A DNA stretch of 64,000 nucleotides from positions 24,593 to 88,592 of the forward strand of contig NZ_CAMVTE010000005.1 in assembly GCF_947170395.1 (NCBI RefSeq). Reading direction: 5' to 3'. Position numbers and translations under genes: made by a program. Positions 19,988-28,058 of this stretch are shown here, in pieces. The notes beneath the pieces were generated by a model, which was not told where the DNA came from, did not search any database, and saw nothing but the letters and a program-made list of their open reading frames with translations. How positions within the stretch are numbered: the first letter of the stretch is position 1; every line of letters starts with the position of its first letter. The stretch is from an uncultured Methanobrevibacter sp. (GTDB taxonomy: Archaea; Methanobacteriota; Methanobacteria; Methanobacteriales; Methanobacteriaceae).

Positions 19988-20831
19988 GTTCACTTTAAGA
20001 TTGGATAATGCTATCAAGGCTATTGATGAGGCTGATTTTATTGTCATTGGTGCAGGTGCAGGATTTTCAGCAGCTGCCGGTTTGGAATATTCGGGAAAGC
20101 GTTTTGATGATAATTTTCAAGATTTCATTGAAAAATATGGTGTAGAGGACATGTACTCTGCAACATTTTATCCTTACAAAACTCAGGAGGAGAAATGGGC
20201 TCATTGGGCTCGTCATGTCTATGTAAACAGATATTCTGTTGGAAAAACCAAATTATATGGACAACTGCTTGAGTTGGTAAAGGATAAAGAGTATTTTGTA
20301 TTGACAACCAACGTTGAACATCAGTTTTGGATAAATGGCTTTGAAGATGAAAGGATATTTGCCACACAGGGCGATTATGGTCTCATGCAATGTGAAAAGA
20401 CATGCCATGACAAGTTATATTCCAATGAGGATTTGGTTTTTGAAGCCATTGAAAAAACCGAAGATTGCATGATTCCCTCTGATCTTGTTCCGGTATGTCC
20501 CGTTTGCGGCGGGAATATGGAAATCAATGTCAGAAAAGACAATTTCTTTGTGGAAGATGAAAAATGGCATGAAATGAGTAAAAACTATTATGATTTTTTA
20601 CAGGGTATCGATGAGAGCAAAAATCTTGTATTTTTGGAGTTGGGTGTCGGTTTCAATACTCCGGCAATAATAAGGTATCCCTTTGAACAGATGACCTATA
20701 ATAACCCAAACACAACATTAATAAGATTGAATAGGGATTATCCGCAGGCAATTCCTGAAAACAGGGATAAAACAATAGGTTTTGATGAGGATATTTCTGA
20801 AGTGTTCGATTATTGGCTTTCGAGGATTTAA
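19980..20831 (+). CDS. SirTM, class M sirtuin (protein ADP-ribosyltransferase)
   Basis: 283 residues from the ATG at 19980 with GGTGA upstream. [12 protein letters not shown] is the NAD+-binding loop and TTNVEHQF the Asn-His-type pocket. FATQGDYG carries the Gln that replaces the deacetylase His in SirTMs. Two Cys pairs (CEKTC and CPVC) should hold zinc. In Staphylococcus and Streptococcus SirTM modifies a lipoylated GcvH-like carrier after oxidative stress. Neither GcvH-L nor LplA2 is here, so the target is open. The stop overlaps the convergent phosphodiesterase gene. Confidence 0.9.
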   Translation: MDKFTLRLDNAIKAIDEADFIVIGAGAGFSAAAGLEYSGKRFDDNFQDFIEKYGVEDMYSATFYPYKTQEEKWAHWARHVYVNRYSVGKTKLYGQLLELVKDKEYFVLTTNVEHQFWINGFEDERIFATQGDYGLMQCEKTCHDKLYSNEDLVFEAIEKTEDCMIPSDLVPVCPVCGGNMEINVRKDNFFVEDEKWHEMSKNYYDFLQGIDESKNLVFLELGVGFNTPAIIRYPFEQMTYNNPNTTLIRLNRDYPQAIPENRDKTIGFDEDISEVFDYWLSRI

Positions 20832-22954
20832 TTATTCTTTAAATTCTCTATTTCTTTTTTTAGGAATCTGTAAACTGATTCCGCTCCGATTAAATCGCCC
20901 GGATTTTCCCATTCATATGGGTATGCGATAAATGGTTTTGTCTGATTTCCTCCAAGGCCTCCATGGCTTCCAATCAGCTCTTCAAATGCACAGACTTCGT
21001 CAGTTTTTGAATCATAAAAGCTGTTTACTAAAATGTCCGGCATATTGTCAAAGGTATTTTGTCTTTTAAGATGTTTTGAAGCATTTTTGCCAAAGTCCTT
21101 AAGGGGATCGTCTCCAACCACTTTTTCATTGTCGATATAGTTTATTCCATTTTCCCCTATTGCCATTGCACCGTTGTCTATGGAATTGACAAGAATAAAT
21201 CCGATTCCGGAATGTTTTACAAGGCCGGGAATTAAATCGGGGAATAACATCACGATTTCTTCATAGTTTAAACGTTGTTCCCATTGGGTCAGATAGATTA
21301 ATCCCAGATTTCCGGATCCTAAAACTATTAATTCGGAGTCTTTTGCTTTTTTGGTGCTGTGCTCAACACTTTCATAGCCTCTGATGTAATCCAAACTGTT
21401 TGTATACCTTTTTCGTAGGGTTATGTACTGTTCATTTTCAAAAATAATTGCAGGTTTTCTGTTTTCTATTCCATCTCTGATGTTTTGTATGGAGTCATTT
21501 TCATCAAATAGGGTATCATGGATATTTCCAACCTTTTCCTTGATGCTTCTAATCTGCTTATTTTCCGGAATGACTGCATCTCTGAAGTGGTCAATATTGT
21601 AATCCTTTTTAAACACTTTCAAATCATCCGGAAGCAATTTTCTGACATGCTCTTCCAAGGTGATTCCATATCTTTGCTTGAATGTTGCACCAAAACTCTG
21701 TCCGTGGTCGGACAATACCACTATTTTATAGTCTCTGTCACTCATCTCAATTGCGGATGTCAGCCTTTGAAACTGAAGGTCAATCTGTTTTAAAACGCCC
21801 CAAACGTCTCCATCTTCCACTCCTGAGTGATGGGCTATTTCATCATAACCCATAAATGTGGCATAGGCCGTATCAATGTTTCCGGTCAGTATTTCTCCGG
21901 TCAGTATTTCTGTTGTGGCCTCTCTTAAAACTACATTTGCTCCTGCTCTAACGGCTGCATAAACGATTGTTCTTTTCATTCTGGGTTGGATATTTTTTAT
22001 ATCGTGAATTAACTGTGATTTTAACTCGAGGAGGATATCCCATAAAAACAGAACAAAGATTCTTGGGAAATTATATGTGTCTAAAAATACGGTGTGCAGA
22101 CTTTTACTGTATATCCTCTTTAGGCCTTCAAGCTTTGATGAAGTTAGTGTGGTGAGTTTGCTGTCTCCGGAAAACATGTTGGCAACGCTTATTCCATCCA
22201 CCAAAAGACCTTTACCATTACTTATTCTATCTTCAATTTCCGGGGCATCGCTTAATTTTCCGGAAACCACTATTCTGTTGTTGTTTTCTTTTTCAACCCA
22301 TCTGTATGCTACGATATTCTCATTGTTTCCATGTAGGATTCCAGCTTGGCTTGCTCCGGTTTGTGAAGATAAATCGGTCTCCCATTCCTTAAGTGTATGT
22401 GTCTTTTCATCCAGCCATTGCTTTAAATTTGGCATGACGCCTTTATCCAGAGCTTTTTTTAATGTATTGGTTGAAAGGCCATCAATTTCAAGCATTATTA
22501 ATCCAGGATATCTTTTTTTATATGCTGTTTTTCTTTTTAAAGCAAATTTCAAAATATTTTCCATGTAACTGTCAAAGTAGTTTGTGTTGGTTATGTTTAT
22601 CACAAATGTTGTAACTATCGCCATTATTATCGGAACCTGCAGTGCTCCGTAAAAACCGACATAAACGTTAGGAATAAAATAGGCGGCAATGTAGAATATT
22701 AGTGAGTTGATGAACAGGTTGGCAATGCCTAGCGTAAATATGATGAATTTCATTAGGAATCTTTGAAAAATGGGCCATAGCAGGGAATTTGCAATTGATA
22801 CTGCAATTACAATAAAAATAGCATTATACCATGGACCAACACTAAAGTCAGCGCTGATGTAGTCCACAGCATATATTGCCATCATATTGACCAATACCAG
22901 CAATAGGTATGTTATCATTGATCTTGAATACGAAATAACTTTATTTTTAATCAT
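20828..22954 (-). CDS. holin-4-like membrane domain fused to type I phosphodiesterase
   Basis: 708 residues. The first 130 hold four membrane helices resembling the superfamily IV (4-TMS) phage holin domain. The rest is an alkaline-phosphatase-superfamily phosphodiesterase: IMLEIDGLSTNTLKK and MPNL near the metal/nucleophile site, TFMGYDEIAHHSG, LSDHGQSFG, and a late GSHGGLG. The same fusion is widespread in bacteria, where its substrate is unknown. It probably acts on nucleotide or lipid-linked phosphodiesters at the membrane. It overlaps the upstream metallophosphoesterase by ATGA, so the two hydrolases are made together. Confidence 0.85.
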   Translation of the reverse strand: MIKNKVISYSRSMITYLLLVLVNMMAIYAVDYISADFSVGPWYNAIFIVIAVSIANSLLWPIFQRFLMKFIIFTLGIANLFINSLIFYIAAYFIPNVYVGFYGALQVPIIMAIVTTFVINITNTNYFDSYMENILKFALKRKTAYKKRYPGLIMLEIDGLSTNTLKKALDKGVMPNLKQWLDEKTHTLKEWETDLSSQTGASQAGILHGNNENIVAYRWVEKENNNRIVVSGKLSDAPEIEDRISNGKGLLVDGISVANMFSGDSKLTTLTSSKLEGLKRIYSKSLHTVFLDTYNFPRIFVLFLWDILLELKSQLIHDIKNIQPRMKRTIVYAAVRAGANVVLREATTEILTGEILTGNIDTAYATFMGYDEIAHHSGVEDGDVWGVLKQIDLQFQRLTSAIEMSDRDYKIVVLSDHGQSFGATFKQRYGITLEEHVRKLLPDDLKVFKKDYNIDHFRDAVIPENKQIRSIKEKVGNIHDTLFDENDSIQNIRDGIENRKPAIIFENEQYITLRKRYTNSLDYIRGYESVEHSTKKAKDSELIVLGSGNLGLIYLTQWEQRLNYEEIVMLFPDLIPGLVKHSGIGFILVNSIDNGAMAIGENGINYIDNEKVVGDDPLKDFGKNASKHLKRQNTFDNMPDILVNSFYDSKTDEVCAFEELIGSHGGLGGNQTKPFIAYPYEWENPGDLIGAESVYRFLKKEIENLKNN

Positions 22955-23820
22955 TCTATCAAAATTTTATGTTTTTTACTGGTTTTTAGGGTGATAACTG
23001 TAATTTCAGGTTTGCAGTTAATTCTTATCCTGAATGAATTTGTTCCAAGGCCTTTGCTTGTGTATTGGGTCATGTTTCCCACTTTATAAAGTCCCACAGG
23101 ATATTTAGTGGAATTAGGTCCTCTAAAGGGAGTGGTTTCAAATTTAGGTATTATGAACTGACCTCCATGTGAATGGCCTGAAATCTGCAAATCAAACCTG
23201 TTGGTTTGCGAGGATTGTTTTGCAAAATCAGGTTCGTGGGCAAGCAGTATTGTTGGAATATTAGGGGGCAAATTTGCAATCACCTTATCCAAATCGTCTG
23301 CACAAACGGTACATGAATCGACGCCGGCTAAATTTAATGAGTCTTCACCCTTTTTCAATGTAACAACGTCATTGCTTAAATCAAAAATGTCTGAAGCGTT
23401 GAATATGTCCCGCACCTTTTGAGACCCCATCCAATGGTCGTGATTGCCTAAAACGCCATATTTTCCATCGGGAGCCTTTAATTTTTTAAATGACTTTTCA
23501 AGGGCGTCAAGATATTCATCAATAACATATGAAAAATAGTCTCCGGTTAGAGTTATCAAATCGATATTTAATGTATTGACATAGTCTATAAGTTCATCCA
23601 GATACTCTGGATTAATCCATTGGCCAAGATGGATGTCAGTTAGATTTAAAATACGGTAATTGTGGAAATTCCAACCGAGATTGTCCAGTTCAATGTCTAT
23701 TTCAACCAGATCAATGTTTTTTTCACTGAACTTTTTGTCAGGAAGTGAATATGTCATTGCATCCTGTATTCCTTGGCGGATTTTCATTGCCTGAGGGCGG
23801 TCAATTTCTTCATCTGTCAT
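22951..23820 (-). CDS. calcineurin-like metallophosphoesterase (YkuE/YaeI type)
   Basis: 289 residues with the complete metal-site set: LTDIHLG, LTGDYF, LGNHDHW, LLAHEPDF and SGHSHGGQF. The subfamily hydrolyses phosphodiesters or UDP-sugar lipids at the membrane, but this copy has no obvious signal helix. The stop overlaps the start of the holin-phosphodiesterase gene, suggesting a shared pathway such as envelope lipid or nucleotide turnover. It is divergent from ychF across a palindromic region. Confidence 0.88.
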   Translation of the reverse strand: MTDEEIDRPQAMKIRQGIQDAMTYSLPDKKFSEKNIDLVEIDIELDNLGWNFHNYRILNLTDIHLGQWINPEYLDELIDYVNTLNIDLITLTGDYFSYVIDEYLDALEKSFKKLKAPDGKYGVLGNHDHWMGSQKVRDIFNASDIFDLSNDVVTLKKGEDSLNLAGVDSCTVCADDLDKVIANLPPNIPTILLAHEPDFAKQSSQTNRFDLQISGHSHGGQFIIPKFETTPFRGPNSTKYPVGLYKVGNMTQYTSKGLGTNSFRIRINCKPEITVITLKTSKKHKILIE

Positions 23821-23856
23821 TGAATAATGTTTACTTTCTGAAACTATTTATAATTT

Positions 23857-23882
23857 TAATAACATACATTATGATGTTATTA
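23857..23882. promoter_or_regulatory. 9-bp-arm palindrome between metallophosphoesterase and ychF
   Basis: TAATAACAT (23857-23865) and ATGTTATTA (23874-23882) are perfect inverted repeats around an 8-base centre. The palindrome directly follows the TATA-like TTTATAATTT (23846-23855) for ychF and so covers the probable transcription start. It could be an operator or a 5'-end hairpin. Confidence 0.4.
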
Positions 23883-23899
23883 GAAATAAAGTGATTATT

Positions 23900-25090
23900 A
23901 TGCTTCAAATTGCAGTTTGTGGAAAACCAAATGTTGGAAAATCATCTTTTTTCAATTCAGCAACAGCATCTGCAGTTGAAATGGCAAACTATCCATTTAC
24001 AACAATAGATGCAAACAAGGCGGTTGCTCATGTAATCAAAGATTGTCCGTGTAAGGAGTTGGGTGTTACATGCAATCCTCACAATTCAATCTGTATTGAT
24101 GGAAAAAGATTGCTTCCAATTGAATTAATAGATGTTGCGGGATTAGTTCCTGGTGCACATGAAGGGAAAGGATTAGGTAATAAATTTTTAGACGATTTAA
24201 TGCAGGCTAAAGTTTTCATTAATGTTATTGACGCTTCAGGTTCTACTGATTTGGAAGGAAATCCTGTTGATGCTGGAAGTCACGATCCACTGGAAGATTT
24301 AGAGTTTTTGGAAAACGAGATTGTAATGTGGATGTATGGAATATTATCAAAAAATTGGGTAAGGCTTATTAGAAAAGTGGGCGCAGAGCATTTGGACATT
24401 TCAAAAGTATTGTTTGATCAGTTATCAGGTACAGGAATAGCTATCGAGGATATCATCGAAGCCAAAAGGACAATTGAACCAGATTACAACAAATGGGAAG
24501 AGGAGGATTTGATTGAACTTACAAGGAATATCTTGCATATTGCAAAGCCGATGATGATTATTGCAAATAAGGCGGACCTTCCAACTTCCAAAGCAAACAT
24601 AGAAAGAATTAAGGAAAAGTATCCGAATGTGATTCCAACTTCTGCCAATTCTGAAATTGCACTTGTTAAGGCTAATGAATCAGGTTTGATAAGCTATGTT
24701 TCAGGTGAGGATCATTTTGAAATATTAAAACCTGAAGAGTTGTCAGAACCACAGAAGAAGGCATTGGATTATATTCAAACAAATATTTTGGATGTTTATG
24801 GAAGTACCGGTGTTCAGGACGCTTTGAATTATGGTATTTTTGAACTGCTTGACCAGATTGTTGTCTATCCTGTTCAGGATGAAAATAAATACACAGACCA
24901 AAAGGGTAATGTGCTTCCTGATGGAATACTGCTTAAAAGAGGATCAAATCCACGTGAATTGGCTTATCTTGTTCACACAGACATTGGTGATAAGTTTATG
25001 CATGCCGTTGATGCAAGGTCAAAAATGCGTATAGCCAGTGATTATGAGCTTAAAGACGGCGATATCATCAGTATAATAACAAGAGGATAA
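23900..25090 (+). CDS. ychF: YchF/Obg-family P-loop NTPase
   Basis: 396 residues from the ATG at 23900, preceded by GTGAT. G1 is [13 protein letters not shown]3 is [16 protein letters not shown], and NKAD serves as G4. A C-terminal TGS domain ends [14 protein letters not shown]. YchF/Ola1 proteins hydrolyse ATP, bind ribosomes and act in translation or stress; archaeal members of about 400 residues carry the Cys-rich insertion seen here ([18 protein letters not shown]). It is monocistronic with a clear terminator. Confidence 0.93.
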   Translation: MLQIAVCGKPNVGKSSFFNSATASAVEMANYPFTTIDANKAVAHVIKDCPCKELGVTCNPHNSICIDGKRLLPIELIDVAGLVPGAHEGKGLGNKFLDDLMQAKVFINVIDASGSTDLEGNPVDAGSHDPLEDLEFLENEIVMWMYGILSKNWVRLIRKVGAEHLDISKVLFDQLSGTGIAIEDIIEAKRTIEPDYNKWEEEDLIELTRNILHIAKPMMIIANKADLPTSKANIERIKEKYPNVIPTSANSEIALVKANESGLISYVSGEDHFEILKPEELSEPQKKALDYIQTNILDVYGSTGVQDALNYGIFELLDQIVVYPVQDENKYTDQKGNVLPDGILLKRGSNPRELAYLVHTDIGDKFMHAVDARSKMRIASDYELKDGDIISIITRG

Positions 25091-25107
25091 TTCCTCTTCT
25101 TTTTTTT
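25082..25107 (+). terminator. ychF terminator
   Basis: AGAGGA-TAAT-TCCTCT spans the ychF stop codon and is followed by CTTCTTTTTTTT. It is a compact hairpin plus poly-T, as in intrinsic-like ends. Confidence 0.65.
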
Positions 25108-25119
25108 AAAATTATTGAT

Positions 25120-25134
25120 GGAGGATTATCCTCC
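25120..25134 (-). terminator. hairpin at the end of the DUF2207-like gene
   Basis: GGAGGA-TTA-TCCTCC lies across the stop codon of the minus-strand gene and faces an A-run that gives U residues in that transcript. Together with the ychF hairpin it insulates the two convergent units. Confidence 0.5.
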
Positions 25135-25929
25135 ACCCGGAATGGTATATTTATCGTTTACTCCGTAAAATATTCCATTTCCTTTTCGTTTTTCACTTAC
25201 ATTTAATAATGCATTATTGAATATTATGTTTAATAATTTATATCCGTCCTTGTCAATTAAATCTGTTAATTGAGAATTATTTTCTCTTAAACTCAAAGCA
25301 TCCTTTTCAATTCCAAAACAGGCTCCATATAATATTTGCATTGAATTTTCCTCAACGGACTGCGGAGGATACTTTTCGCTCAGGTCTTTTGATTTTAAAT
25401 AATTCTGGAAGCTTTTCCATTCCTTTTTAATCTCCTTTCCCTTGCTTGTCAATTTGGAGTTTTCCAGGATATCTTTATAGTTTTCACCATCGTATCCGTT
25501 TTCATTTTTAAGGGCTTTGATGAATTCCTCGAAGTCTTTTTCGAATTTATTGGCAACTGAAGTGTTGTTGGTTTGTTTTGCCATAGCTTTTAAGTTGAAT
25601 TTTTTATTTTTGTTCATGTTTTTAAGCAGGTTAATGGCTAATGTTTCTGAAGTCTTTAACTCACCTTTGTTTGCTATTCTGAGAGTTATTTTCTTCATTA
25701 CTTCCATATCTTGTGGGGTTAGCTTTTTGCCCACTTCATATGAGTCATCCAATTCGATATCGCATTTGATTTGGCCTTCATTGATCAAATCAAGTACTGT
25801 AAGCGATAATGCATTAACGCCTAACTTATCGTTTTTTGAAAACAGTATGGATGTCATAGGGTATGAATCATCACTAGGAGGATTTTTAATTGTTTCGTTA
25901 ACTTGATTTTTACTGTTTAAACCTAACAT
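25126..25929 (-). CDS. DUF2207-like cytoplasmic domain protein without membrane part
   Basis: 267 residues from the ATG at 25929, with AGGAG upstream. It starts after a linker and reads PPSDDSYPMTSILFSKND...ALSLTVLDLINEGQI, then WKSFQNYLKS, LSEKYPPQSVEENSMQILYGACFGI, and ends in a Gly-rich tail PGGG. This matches the cytoplasmic C-terminal half of DUF2207 membrane proteins (a winged-helix-like region followed by 'W-x-x-F...YPP-x-(S/A)V' and a Gly tail). The usual signal, beta domain and helices are missing, so it is a stand-alone version. It lies 21 bases after the zinc-ribbon gene in one unit. Confidence 0.6.
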   Translation of the reverse strand: MLGLNSKNQVNETIKNPPSDDSYPMTSILFSKNDKLGVNALSLTVLDLINEGQIKCDIELDDSYEVGKKLTPQDMEVMKKITLRIANKGELKTSETLAINLLKNMNKNKKFNLKAMAKQTNNTSVANKFEKDFEEFIKALKNENGYDGENYKDILENSKLTSKGKEIKKEWKSFQNYLKSKDLSEKYPPQSVEENSMQILYGACFGIEKDALSLRENNSQLTDLIDKDGYKLLNIIFNNALLNVSEKRKGNGIFYGVNDKYTIPGGG

Positions 25930-25950
25930 GCTGCTCAACTCCTGATATTT

Positions 25951-26136
25951 TTATTCTTCGTTTTCTTTTAGATATTCGAGATATGCTTCATGAATTTCCT
26001 CGGCCAATTCATCGTTTCCTTCAATGATTGGTCCGGTATATTCGCAGTCCCTGCAAATGCATTGTGACCAGTTTTGAGGGATAATCCAATCAACATTTCT
26101 GGATCCGCATCTTGGACAAATTTTATGCATCTTCAT
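25951..26136 (-). CDS. 61-residue zinc-ribbon protein
   Basis: CPRCGSRNVDW near the N terminus and CICRDCEYTG 18 residues later form a four-Cys zinc ribbon. An acidic helix (ELAEEIHEAYLEYLKENEE) follows. GGAGA lies eight bases before the ATG at 26136. Small archaeal zinc ribbons of this kind often bind nucleic acid or larger partners; nothing more specific can be said. It is the first gene of a unit with the DUF2207-like protein and is preceded by the palindromic operator shared with the 8058 gene. Confidence 0.75.
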   Translation of the reverse strand: MKMHKICPRCGSRNVDWIIPQNWSQCICRDCEYTGPIIEGNDELAEEIHEAYLEYLKENEE

Positions 26137-26200
26137 TTTTGAGTCTCCTTCAGTTTTAATGTTTTAAGTTTTACACTTACTGATTATTCTATTGGAGTCC

Positions 26201-26237
26201 ATATATAAAGTTTTTCGAGTGCAAGTGCTCACTTGCA
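26201..26237 (-). promoter_or_regulatory. TATA/BRE promoter with palindromic operator, copy 2
   Basis: On the minus strand TGCAAGTGAGCACTTGCA (26237-26220) is a perfect palindrome with 8-bp arms. It is followed at once by CTCGAAAAACTTTATATATG, a BRE and TATA box. The sequence from the palindrome through the TATA to CCAATAGA is nearly the same as upstream of the gene ending at 7543, 18 kb away. Confidence 0.65.
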
Positions 26238-26322
26238 GTTTTAAAAACAAAATAAAAGTCAATTAATCAGGTATTATTCTAAAAAGAGAGAATAAAAAGG
26301 ATTAATAATCCTCTTTAAATTT

Positions 26323-28047
26323 TTAATTTTTAATTATGATTACTGTACTGTTTAAACCCAATACTCTTGAGTAATCAATCTTATCTGCAATTTTATTCAA
26401 AACACTTATGTTGTCGAATTCCAAATTGTCATTTTCAATTACTGGATTGAAGTCAACTCCGGTGTCCTTAATTGAAATCAAAATATTGTCATCATCATTT
26501 CTAACGATAATATCGATTGTATCAACGCTTTCGTTAGTGTTAATGATATTCACAAGCATTTCTTCAATGGCCAGTGTGACTAAAGTTGCTGACTTGTTTC
26601 CGGACAGATACTCCTGAACTTCACGGGACAGATTAACTGCCTCCTTAATATCGCCGTTAATCGTATGCTCAAAGACATTATCGTCTTTGTGTTTGTTAAT
26701 GAAAAATCCTGCATATTCTCCGTCTGTTTTCTTGTTGAAGTATCTTGAATAGGCAAAAATAAACAATATTGTAATTGCCTCAGCAATTGCAAATGAAATC
26801 CAAATTCCATTTCCACCAATTGCAAATGACAGTACGAATGCCAAACCGATTGGCAATACAAATCCTTCAAGCAGTGAAATAATTGTGGATAACTGATTTT
26901 TCTGAATGGCCTGTGCATAGAAAGTATATAAAAATGTAATGGCTGTTCCAACATAACTTACTGCAAATATCCTGATTGCATTCAATACAACAGGGATGTC
27001 GGATGGATCTTTAACATTATACAGGAGCAGTAAGGATTGCGGACAAACAATAAATAAAACTGACAAGGCCAAACTTGCAACAACTACGATCTTTAAAGAC
27101 CGATTAATAATGTAGTTTACGCCTGAAAAATCTTCTTCCTTAAAGTAAACAGATACAATTGGAGACATTGTCTGTGCAGTTCCGATTAAGAATATATACA
27201 ATATAAATAAACTGTTATAACAAATACCAAAAGCAACAATACCTGATTTTCCAATATACATGCCTAAAAGAATGTTAATAATGAATAATTTTAAAGTCAG
27301 GTATAATTGGGTTGATGAGGATGAAAAACCGGATTTCACGATTTTTTTTAGATAATCAAATAATGCATTCAATTTCATTTTTATAAATCTTAATGTACGT
27401 TCTGATTTAAAGAAATAGTATGAGATGATTATTGAACCTACAGCATATCCTGTTGAAGTAGCTAGTGCAGCGCCTGAAAGTCCCATGCCAACAAATTTGA
27501 TGTAAATAATATCGCAGCAGATATTAACAATATTGGCTATCAGTATAGCTCTAAATGGCAATGTTGGAATACCATCTGCTCTTATAAAGTAAGATAAACT
27601 CATCATATAACATAAAAAAGGCATTCCAATAATCAATGCAATGAAGTATTGATTGACACTAGAAGTTAAACTGGGTTGTGAGATACACAATAGTTGTGAA
27701 ATATTATTTGAAAAGAGCAATCCGATAACCGTAATCAATATTCCTATTGATAAAAGAGACGTAATGGCCACCGAAAAGTAACTGTTACTTTTCTCGTCAT
27801 CGAATTCCGCTTTTGCAACAGAACAGAGTACGCTTCCTCCCAATCCAATCATCCAGTAGATAAGATTAACAAAGGTAATGACTGGAGCCACACTCTGAAT
27901 AGGAGCCAGATTTCCGGCTCCAATTAGAAAGCTTACAATCAAACCATCTACAAACAGACAGATATTGCCCGCCATTGATGTGAATAAGGTTGGAAGAAAA
28001 AATTCCTTAAATTTTCTTCTTAACAAATTATAGTTTCTCTCATACAT
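26323..28047 (-). CDS. MATE-family exporter with C-terminal RsbW-like ATPase domain
   Basis: 574 residues. Residues 1-450 are a twelve-helix MATE transporter with the usual two-halved layout (AGNICLFVDGLIVSFLIGAGNLAPIQ at the start). Residues 455-574 form a GHKL/HATPase_c domain like anti-sigma kinases: EEMLVNIIN is the N box and DTGVDFNP the G1 box. The expected GLG of the G2 box is replaced by NISVLN, so ATP binding may be weakened. GAGGT precedes the ATG. It lies 11 bases behind the NRPS gene, so it probably exports its product, with the added domain receiving input from the switch proteins across the divergent promoter. Confidence 0.9.
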   Translation of the reverse strand: MYERNYNLLRRKFKEFFLPTLFTSMAGNICLFVDGLIVSFLIGAGNLAPIQSVAPVITFVNLIYWMIGLGGSVLCSVAKAEFDDEKSNSYFSVAITSLLSIGILITVIGLLFSNNISQLLCISQPSLTSSVNQYFIALIIGMPFLCYMMSLSYFIRADGIPTLPFRAILIANIVNICCDIIYIKFVGMGLSGAALATSTGYAVGSIIISYYFFKSERTLRFIKMKLNALFDYLKKIVKSGFSSSSTQLYLTLKLFIINILLGMYIGKSGIVAFGICYNSLFILYIFLIGTAQTMSPIVSVYFKEEDFSGVNYIINRSLKIVVVASLALSVLFIVCPQSLLLLYNVKDPSDIPVVLNAIRIFAVSYVGTAITFLYTFYAQAIQKNQLSTIISLLEGFVLPIGLAFVLSFAIGGNGIWISFAIAEAITILFIFAYSRYFNKKTDGEYAGFFINKHKDDNVFEHTINGDIKEAVNLSREVQEYLSGNKSATLVTLAIEEMLVNIINTNESVDTIDIIVRNDDDNILISIKDTGVDFNPVIENDNLEFDNISVLNKIADKIDYSRVLGLNSTVIIIKN

Positions 28048-28058
28048 TCTTTTAACCT

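Noticed and set aside
26580..26954. Minus-strand frame of 124 codons inside the MATE gene
   Set aside because: It is an alternative frame of the same strand without a ribosome site and lies inside a clearly conserved protein.
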